In this document: piece after piece, positions 56,290-64,000 of the stretch
Position numbering within the stretch: position 1 is the stretch's first letter
How the letters are laid out: every line of letters starts with the position of its first letter
NCBI RefSeq assembly: GCF_030272615.1
Contig: NC_081414.1
Location: 820,875,896-820,939,895, forward strand
Reading direction: 5' to 3'
Origin: Cryptomeria japonica
Taxonomy: Eukaryota > Streptophyta > Pinopsida > Cupressales > Cupressaceae
Length of the DNA stretch: 64,000 nt
Position numbers and translations under genes: made by a program
The notes under the pieces: generated by a model
What the model saw: the letters and a program-made list of their open reading frames with translations, nothing else
Told to the model about the DNA's origin: nothing
Databases searched by the model: none

Positions 56290-58402
56290 TATTAAGGAAT
56301 TTGAACTTGAAGGATTACAACCGGAGGCACATCTCTCACCGATTGGCACATCATCTGAGAGTAAAATTCCTACAGTTGAAGAGAGTTGATAGGAAGAGAA
56401 AATCCTCACCAGTACCCTCTCCTACATCCAAGAAGAAAAGGAAGAAACAACAGGTAGTGAGACCACTGACAAAGAAATTGACACCCAAGAAAAAGAAACA
56501 AAAATAGGTCATACCACCATTGGACAACTTATTGAGTGAAATAACTGATGATGGCAATCTATCTAATGTGATAAAACTATACAATACATTTACTGATGCA
56601 AAAAAAGAAACTATTGAGAACAACATTATTTTACATCTTGACATTTACAAGAAAGTATTAATTGAAGTTGTAGATGATTTTCCTAGTGAATTATATAGGC
56701 GATTAGATGCTAAGAGGTTAGCAATTATGGAGCTAGATAAGAAAATTAAAATTGAGAAACTACTAGTTGTACATCCAGTCATATCTGTAGAGGAAATTGA
56801 TGAATTGATTAGTGAAGCTAATAGAATGGTTTTTGCAAGTGAACACTGGCATGTGAGCCTAATGGTTGGCAGGGTAAATGGAATTGCAGAAGAAACTATA
56901 GACAAGTGGGACATTTTCTTTGTTGAGAAAGAAAAACAGGAAGAGTTGAAAAGACCGAAAATTTTCAAAGTTTATCAGAAGGACAAAGACAAGGGGAAAG
57001 GTAAGGTAGGTGGAATACCAAACATTAAAGTAGCCGACAACCTACCACCACCTTTAGTTACTCCATCAGTATAGACTGGTAGCATACTAGCTACTGAAAA
57101 TGTGGAAACACCACATGAGGATACTAACCTTGAGTCAAAAATTTTGTACACTATGAATATTGACACTCAGGAAGTAAACATTGTAGTTGATAAGGAGAGC
57201 ATAGAGGAAAAGAAAGATGCTTCTACTAAGCAACCAACATATAACATTGGGGTTGAAACACAAACAGACAAGGTAGAACAAGTAGAGCACTCAGTGGAAA
57301 CATTGGACAGTAGAATGGCTACTAGTAATATTGATGCTAGCACAGAGAAACCCATAAAGACAGTAATAGAGACATTGACAGTGGATAACTTAGAAAAACA
57401 AATAGAGAAACAAGCAGAGAAACTAACAGAGTCACAGGTACACATTGAGGTAGTGAAACCGATAATCATTGAGAAACCAAAACCATTGCTAGTAGAAATG
57501 CAAACACAGACTGACCCACTAGAGGTCGATACAAGCAAAATGTTTACTCCCACCAGAAGCACAAAGATTGTAAAGGTAGTTGGCTAGACATCTAGTACTT
57601 CACTGACAGAATTTAGACCTACTAATGTGACTGAAGTACTTCTGGATTCAATAAAGAAAATAATATATTGTAATGCATTGGCCTATAAGGCAATTGATGA
57701 CACTATTCCTATTCTTAAGATGATTGCACCCAAATGCAATGTAGATAATGTAAAGGATTCTTTAAGTTAGTTAGAGACATTGTCTAAATATATTACTGGT
57801 AATATACTGATAGTTGATCAAATAAATGAAGAAACATTCAAGGAGAAAATGGAGAAGGAAAAAGGAAATTTTTTTGAGGAAACAAAAAACAAGTGCACAG
57901 AACACATCAATATACTTTTACCGGCACTGAATACAACAATTTTGGAGTATAAGGAACTGTATAGGGATATTTGGAAGACAAATTTGTTAACAATGGACAT
58001 TGATAAGGAAATAAGCAAATTTGAAAAGGAGATAGATGATATAGCTGATAATATCATTGGTTCATCTGAACCTATATCAGTTATTGAGCAAGAAATTGCT
58101 GGATTTGAGGAAAAATTTGGAGAAGTTAGAGAAAGAGAAAGAAAGAATCAAGGCAAAAGACAAAGAGCTTAAGCACAAACTCAGTCCTAAATTGGACAAC
58201 CTTATCTCTCTGAGGAAAGAGATCTCCGAGGAATTAATTCAAGGACAAAAGTCACCAGAGGAACATATGCATCATCTCACCGATACAATCCAGAGAATTG
58301 AGGCAACCGTGAAGTACAACAACAGGTTTATACAGAGCTTAAACTTGATTTTAGTAGACATATTCCAGATTGTAACCAACTGGTTACAAAGTTCAAGTTG
58401 AA
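56290..58402 (+). pseudogene. E3 unknown ORF, C-terminal part
   Basis: After the nested LTR the original frame continues for about 32 codons (IKEFELEGLQPEAHLSPIGT...) to a TGA at about 56387. A shifted frame then carries on through a basic, NLS-like patch (DRKRKSSPVPSPTSKKKRKK, near 56385-56450), helical Lys/Glu-rich sequence, a Thr/Val/Glu-rich segment with ETQTD and EMQTQTD repeats (57240-57510), and a coiled coil (FEKEIDDIADNII, DLRKNLEKLEKEKERIKAK). It ends at LQSSS, 58402. Stops lie at about 56505, 57072, 57585 and 57768, and a frameshift near 58100. It resembles no pol domain. Confidence 0.55.
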
Positions 58403-58603
58403 ATCTGCACTCATTTGATAATTTTTGGCAACCTTTGTCATTGATGTCAAAGGGGGAGTAGTGGGATAGAGAAAAATGGTTATCAGAGGAGATCATCTAC
58501 TCAAGGGGAGCACACATTTTTCGTAAAATTTTGGACTTCATTTTTGGATACAGATTTTTGGATTTTTCTCATGAGTGTTGCCATCAATGCCAAAGGGGGA
58601 GAT
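58403..58603 (+). promoter_or_regulatory. E3 3' untranslated region with two PPT-like tracts
   Basis: The block cattgatgtcaaagggggag at 58439-58458 and the similar ccatcaatgccaaagggggag at 58580-58600 both carry caaagggggag. Only the second abuts the LTR (TGTTGG at 58604). The first may be a central or relic PPT. Confidence 0.75.
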
Positions 58604-59421
58604 TGTTGGCATTGTACACTCTAATGGTAATTGAAGGTAATTGAAGGTGTTGTCATTGATGGCAACCTTGCAGCCTTATGGATACCTTCAGACAATCTTG
58701 TGGCACCGGCAGGCACCGACACCGACAAACACTTCACCAGCAGACACTTCACCAACAGTGACAATAATGTATACCGACACCCCAGCCGATAGGAACAACT
58801 TTTTTTTATCGTATTTAATTGTAAATATCTTTTGTAAAGCTGACATGGCATATTGTAATAAGACTCATATATGTATGAGATCTTGTAAATCATTTTGATA
58901 TGGATAGAGGATATAGAAGATGGATATGGTAGAAGTGATGAGAGAATATTAAGGCAAATTTTGTATAAGGTTATGGTTATGATATGAGCTTAAACCGGTA
59001 TTGAACCTGGCATAGCAGATGCTATATTGTAGCAGTACATTTTATTGGATTCTCATAATCCATTTTGTAAGTCAGTGAGACTTCCATTTTCAAATTCAGT
59101 AGTGAGCTCTAGGCAGTTGGCCTTCTTGCATGTGCAGGCACCATATTATAAGTAATATCCATTCATTGGCCAGTGAGTGAATATTGTGGGTCACAAATCC
59201 CACTGAGATTTTTCTCACACCAGTTTTCCTCATTAAAAATATTGTGTTATGGTGTGTTTTCTATGTTGTCTTTATTGTTCCTATTTACTGCATTAATTCT
59301 TATTTACCGATACATTGTTTTGGAATCCAAAATACTTCATAAAGTTAAATATTCTGCTAATCGGTTAGATACTGATTCACCCCCCCTCTCAGTATCTTTG
59401 GGATTTTCATTAATCCTAACA
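58604..59421 (+). repeat. E3 3' LTR
   Basis: 818 bp, TGTTGGCATTGTACAC to TTAATCCTAACA, with the gattcaccccccctctc tract intact. It differs from the 5' LTR by scattered substitutions and a ~25-bp length difference, so E3 is not a very recent insertion. Confidence 0.92.
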
Positions 59422-59426
59422 CTCAT

Positions 59427-59780
59427 TTCCATACAACTTTTTGAATCTCTCCCATAATATTTTTGTTGATTTGCATCTGTCCACCTATGAGGAAACAACA
59501 CTAGATATTCCACTAAGTATAGCCTACATTGCTGCTTCATTGCACGGGTTTCTTCTTTTTGCATTTGAATCATTGGGAGGACATACTTTAATAGGGAAAC
59601 CATTTACAATAGACATCCATACATCATACCCTTGAGAGAATAAGTGAACTTTCATTCTACAACTCGAAATGGAATACTTAGACCCATTAAACATTGGAGA
59701 TGGGATTGAAATTAAATAGACCATTGTGACCTTAAGCTAGAATCTACCCAAGCTAGAGAAATATTATCAACTGGGAACCT
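59427..59780 (-). pseudogene. Copia2 gag, N-terminal piece
   Basis: The minus-strand frame 59724-59524 reads SIPSPMFNGSKYSISSCRMK, then SQGYDVWMSIVNGF. This fits the copia gag N-terminal pattern (P-x-F-x-G-x-N/K-Y-x(3)-W/C-R-M-K, then DVW-x(3)-NG). Leftward it reaches YYGRDSKSCMEM at the E3 insertion point and would continue in 50880 as SPLQKNQL. Much of the central UBN2 region is missing, so gag was already shortened before E3 entered. Confidence 0.65.
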
Positions 59781-59781
59781 A

Positions 59782-59794
59782 GGCTCTGATACCA
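59782..59794 (-). promoter_or_regulatory. Copia2 primer-binding site
   Basis: The complement of ggctctgatacca reads TGGTATCAGAGCC, a perfect copia-type PBS two bases from the LTR at 59797. Confidence 0.93.
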
Positions 59795-59796
59795 AT

Positions 59797-62246
59797 TGTT
59801 AGACATAATGCACCACTGAGAGGGGGGTGAATCAGTGGTTCTCAATCTTTTCCCTTTAACTATCATATGTGTGCATACCGGTTATCAAATGTAACTCAAT
59901 GTAGACTTACTAGTTAGTGGGGAAACTAATCACAAATGCATTTACACATAAAGGAACATCACATAACACCAACATATATGAGGAAAACCCAAGATAGGAA
60001 AAAACATCGATGAGAAATGTTGTTGGAGTCTACTGCTCCAAGCCAGCCACACAATGGATCCCTGATTATAATGTTTAGGGAACCAATTGAAGAAGCACCA
60101 ACCCTTGATTTTAGGGCACCAACCCAAAGAGCACCAACCCCTAATTTAGGGCACCAAACTAAGGAGCTACAACCCTTGCACCGAGCTCCAAATTAGTGGA
60201 TACAAAACATAATCATTTACAAGTTAATAGCCTTATTACAAATGGATTTTGTAACTCTTCTTCAAATCTCTCTACTGGATCTTCTATCTAGTTCACTTCT
60301 GGTTCTCTCTTTGTCACCCTCTCACTACTGCAACCTTATCTCCTACTGCAACCTTATTGGTTTAGAATCTTGTCCTTCTCTACCTGTTGTCTCTTTTGGT
60401 TGTCTCTTGTCTCAACTACTTGTCTACTCTCCACCACTGATCTTGATAACTCAGTCAGATATCTACCATCTGAAACCTACTAGTCCTCAACTTCCCTCCT
60501 TGCAATCTATTTTGGCTCTTCTCTGCCAGTTTAGTCACCATCGATATACTTCTCTCATAGAATCACTTGCAGACTACTAGTTCCTCACTATTGTTGATTG
60601 ATTCTTTCAACCTAGTTCTCCCTCACACCCAGTCTCTCTTTTGATACTTGTTTAGTACTTGAATAATCTCTTCTCAAATGAAACAACAATCTCTCATTCT
60701 GCAGCTTGCCGGTTCCTTTCACCTCAACGGTTAAACCTTTGCCAAAACCTATTACTGGTTGTCTCCCTACTGCTTGATCTCTATGATCCTTGGTAGGTAT
60801 CACACTTAATCTACTTCTCTATTTGGCCTTGTGCATCACTTTGCAACATCTCTCTCTTAGGCATCATCCAATCTATCTTTGGCCCGCATATTTGTAATCA
60901 AAATTTCCTGCCAAAAGCAACATTCAAACTTGGTGCCTTAGGGTTTCTTCCACTGATCATGAGGTACATCGAATCCAATCAGATCTCATTTGATCTGAGA
61001 TCCAAGACAACTATCTACACATCACTGCCATTAACGTGCCTTCCAATACACATTTGCAATGTTTAGTAAATAGGGACAGTTAGTCAGCAAGACACAAGAT
61101 CAATCATAATAAATGGTTCTATCGATTCCATCACTAGCCTTATTCTCCACCTGGGCACTCTACATCGATCGATGCATCCATCTATTCAACCTTCCTTGAG
61201 CTTCACATCTTTGCAACACCTCTACAACACATCCCATGATTTACGGGGCCTACAATTAATATCAACCAACTCTATAATAACCTCATCAGTGCACACTCCC
61301 CCTACCTCTATATACATGTGCACCACCTTGACTCCATGTGGCACCTTTGTCAACATCCACCTTATCTTGGACTTTTGTGTCAGTTCAGACAGGATCACTG
61401 ACAAAACACTCAACCGATCCTTCTTTTCTGTCGGTTCTCTAACCCTGCCAGTGTCTCACACTTTTCCGATCTACTGGTGGAACACCTTAACCGATCAGTA
61501 GACATGCCTATCCATAGTATGCTCATCCTCATCAGGTAGGAGCACATCTCTTAGCCTCTTTTCTTCCTTACGGGTTCTCATTCTTATCGGTAGCCATCCC
61601 AATGGCACCATGTCATCAACCTTCAACTGATTAAATCTAATGCATCTGCATACTGATTGCACTCTCTCTCTATAGCTATTGTTATTCCTTTCATCATCTT
61701 AGCTAGTTTGTCAACATGACAAACGCATCACTTCTTTACTCTTCATTTTCTATCCTGGTGGCTTAATAGGCCTTCTATGTCTATCCAGTGTATATCCCTA
61801 ATTTCGTGCACTTGAGGCATCCCTTTGATTCATTGGTAGATCTGGTGTGATCCTTCAAATACCTACATTTACCTCTTCTTCCTTATCTCACATAACTAAG
61901 ATGCATACTTTGCATAATAGGAGATAAGCTCCACTTACCAGTGGAAGTGAGTCCTTGTCATCTGCATCTTGCAATGCACTCATGTGGCTTCCCTGTTTAT
62001 GCAACATATCTTCAAACAAGCACATGTGATCCGTTGTGGGCACATTCACTGTCAGCAATATCTTCCACACAAGTCAAGCGTTGACTTGTATACTGGTGAC
62101 TCCAGTGGTCATTCCTTTAAATGACATTCTTCTTCTTTACCAGTGACCTACAACACTAGTTAACATCAATGACTTCAATGAAACAATACTCCCATATCGA
62201 TTGTCCTTCTATACCGGTTGACATCAATGACAACACAATGCCAACG
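59797..62246 (-). repeat. Copia2 middle LTR, intact (2,450 bp)
   Basis: TGTTAGACATAATGC to AATGCCAACG (the last base mutated from A). It serves as 5' LTR of internal A (PBS on its left) and as 3' LTR of internal B (PPT complement on its right). It contains the 430-bp stretch (60800-61230) missing from the interrupted left LTR. It is a long LTR for a copia element. Confidence 0.9.
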
Positions 62247-63120
62247 ATCTCCTCCTTTGGCATTGATGTCAACACATGTAGTATACGACATACTAAATAA
62301 TCTCTCTCCTCCTTTGTGAGATCCAACTCTTTCCCTTTGTATAATGCATATATTCTCACACATTTATTATGCAATATAATACAAAATCTTTCTCCCCCTT
62401 TGAAAACAATGGCAAAGGGCACTGCCAGGGTTTCTCACCTCCTTATATGTTCCAGTCACTATCAGGTATTTATATCCCCTTTTTCTCTTTACCAGATGCA
62501 TCCTCTCTTTTGATACCAATTGGTATAATTTATCAAGTTACAACTTTGGAGATGAAGGACTCAACCATCAACTTACAACAATTGCTTAGAACCAATTGTT
62601 TATGCAAATCAGAAACAAATGCATATACAAGTTTGAAACCAATTGAAGACCCATGTGTCAGTGAATAGACAGTACCTTCTGGTCAAACTATATCATCTCC
62701 CCTTAGATATGCAAAAGTTATTCTGACCCCAATTAGCTGATATTAAGTGTTGAAGCTGACAGTGATACAAATTTTATCTTATCAGATACCAATTGTATGT
62801 TCTCTTGTGCAGGCAACTCTTCCTTTTTGTAGACAACGCTTCCGGTGATCCAGTTGTGATTTCAATTGTATAGACATTGAAATATCTCACAAAACCGAAT
62901 ACCTACAAAACACAAACATACTGATACAACCATAGACACTTGCACACCCTCTATGTCCAGAAGGTCTGATATACATCAGAAAACATGGCTATCAACTCCC
63001 CCTGAGTCATACATCTTAGGTCCACACTGCTAGTTAGGTCCAAAACTGGAGCTCCAAACTTCACTATATACTAGTTGAGCTGTGTGTTTGTGATCATCTG
63101 ATGATATTTGAGTTCTATTA
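62247..63120 (-). other. Copia2 internal B, 3' fragment
   Basis: Repeats 47767-48640 with scattered differences, starting with atctcctcctttggcattga, the PPT complement. No gene. It ends at ttctatta, where unrelated sequence begins. Confidence 0.85.
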
Positions 63121-63773
63121 TGTCATGCCCAAACTTTTAGGCATGAACGGGATAATTTTTTTTTTAAAATAACAACCTAACAACATTAAATTTGCTAATA
63201 TGAAACACACTACAAGTTTTGTCTTATCTATGTGTGAGTTAACTCTACCACTAACTCAAGTAAGCGAAAATAATTTAAATGAGGAATACTAAAAGGATTA
63301 TTTATTATCTCATCAATTTTAATCAATAAATTAATTTAACCAAAAATCTCTAAATTAATTGACAAAGATAATATTAATCTCCAATAACCATTAATTGCTT
63401 TTAGGAACTAAATAAATTAGTCCTATCACTTAGATTATTAATGCCTATATTTTATTTTAACAATAATTAAAATGTGGTTAACTAATTTGACTAAAGGGTC
63501 AATTAAATCCATAATGTAAATTTCCCTATAAAATTTAGTCTAGAATAGCCTAAATTTAGGTGGACTAAATAATCCCCTAAAGTCAAAATATCTTATAAAG
63601 TCATTATAATTTCCTAAACGATTACACTCTACAAGATATTTAAAATCTAAAAAAACATCATATTCGAAAATTTACATGCCCATATGTTTATACAAAACAT
63701 ATATAAAATATAAATACATTATAACATAATAATCTAAAAATTAGACCTTTACATGCATATATATAATCATGTG

Positions 63774-63828
<55 letters not shown>

Positions 63829-64000
63829 TTCTTTTGTTTCCTAAATAATAGAATAACAACAAACCCTAAAATTTCTAACCTTATTATTATATATTTTTTT
63901 ACCCTCATTCTATAGTTTCCTTTATATTTCAAACCTACCCTAACCCAAACCGGGTTAGGGTTTTATGTTATTGTGCAGGGCTGTGGGAGGAGCGGTGGCC
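63121..64000 (+). mobile_element. Start of another LTR-like sequence, cut by window end
   Basis: Begins TGTCATGCCCAAAC exactly where Copia2 homology stops, a typical plant LTR start. AT-rich, no ORF. It ends with a GC-rich ggctgtgggaggagcgg. The other end and target duplication (ctatta or shorter expected) lie outside the window. Confidence 0.45.
63777..63822. repeat. (AT)n microsatellite, about 23 units
   Basis: An uninterrupted at dinucleotide run within the LTR-like sequence; likely length-polymorphic. Confidence 0.97.

Larger units (their letters stand above)
50881..59421 (+). mobile_element. E3: copia-type LTR element with unknown large ORF, no pol
   Basis: Full-length + strand element: LTRs 50881-51673 and 58604-59421, PBS 51676-51687, PPT 58591-58603, TSD ctcat at 50876-50880 and 59422-59426. 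Of 6.9 kb internal, 1,866 bp is a nested solo LTR. Coding consists of a gag-like coiled coil with four zinc knuckles, then a decayed ORF of about 1,100 codons up to the PPT. No protease, integrase, RT or RNase H motif is seen, so it depends on another element's enzymes. It sits in Copia2 gag, so it is younger than Copia2. Confidence 0.92.
28480..63120 (-). mobile_element. Copia2: pol-less copia element in LTR-internal-LTR-internal' form
   Basis: Left LTR: 28480-29447 plus ~46711-47766, split by G. Internal A: 47767-50880 plus 59427-59796, split by E3. Middle LTR: 59797-62246, intact. Internal B: 62247-63120, which repeats 47767-48640. PBS (complement 59782-59794) and PPT positions show the element reads on the minus strand. 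Only gag is recognisable; no integrase or RT motif is found in the ~3.5 kb internal. The shared middle LTR shows this was an array of two units, not one insertion. The right outer end is lost at 63120. Confidence 0.8.

Noticed and set aside
1-64000. Host protein-coding genes with plant exon-intron structure
   Set aside because: Every frame with recognisable domains belongs to a retroelement; no plant housekeeping domain with splice sites was found.

Overview
ORGANISM AND NATURE. This is nuclear DNA of a seed plant with a large, transposon-saturated genome. A gymnosperm is plausible, but nothing here proves it. I find no host gene, tRNA, rRNA or CRISPR. Almost every base can be placed in LTR retrotransposons or their remnants, stacked inside one another. 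Boundaries were read from TG...CA ends, 5-bp target-site duplications (TSDs), primer-binding sites (PBS), polypurine tracts (PPT) and protein motifs. LAYOUT. (1) 1-6919: old + strand gypsy-like remnant H0 with a low-complexity ORF, split by solo LTR H1 (3735-4991). (2) 7018-15427: E1, a minus-strand Tat-like element lacking pol. It encodes one ~960-codon Q/S/P-rich protein and is cut off before its 5' LTR. (3) 15428-20183: near-perfect second copy of 3824-8560. (4) 18523-26636: Copia1, a minus-strand Ty1/copia element with degraded gag-pol and TSD agaaa. Its left LTR holds a solo E1 LTR (18621-20183, TSD atacc). (5) 26642-28479: older LTR and leader sequence with GC-rich hairpins and tandem repeats. 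(6) 28480-63120: Copia2, a minus-strand copia element without pol, in an LTR-internal-LTR-internal' arrangement. Its left LTR is interrupted by G (29448-46716) and its gag by E3 (50881-59421, TSD ctcat). (7) G is a ~17-kb minus-strand Ty3/gypsy element of the Tat type: gag, protease, RT, RNase H, a second RNase H and integrase. On the opposite strand it carries a plant-mobile-domain (PMD) gene with its own TATA box. (8) E3 is a + strand copia-type element with a gag-like coiled-coil/zinc-knuckle region. In place of pol it has a decayed ~1,100-codon ORF I do not recognise, itself split by a solo LTR (54419-56284, TSD actgg). (9) 63121-64000: start of another LTR-like sequence. HOW IT FITS TOGETHER. 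G-like elements supply a complete gag-pol. E1 keeps leader and 3' blocks resembling those of G but lacks pol, so it was probably mobilised in trans. E3 and Copia2 likewise lack pol. The most striking signals are: the antisense PMD gene in G; three arrays of a TAGCGCAT word, each in sense orientation ahead of an ORF (two before gag-pol, one before PMD) and therefore complementary within the element's genomic RNA; the large unknown ORF of E3; and a mosaic duplication at 3824-20183 that records tandem duplication followed by LTR-LTR recombination. Most premature stops I inspected are G-to-A or C-to-T changes, as expected for methylated, silenced transposons.
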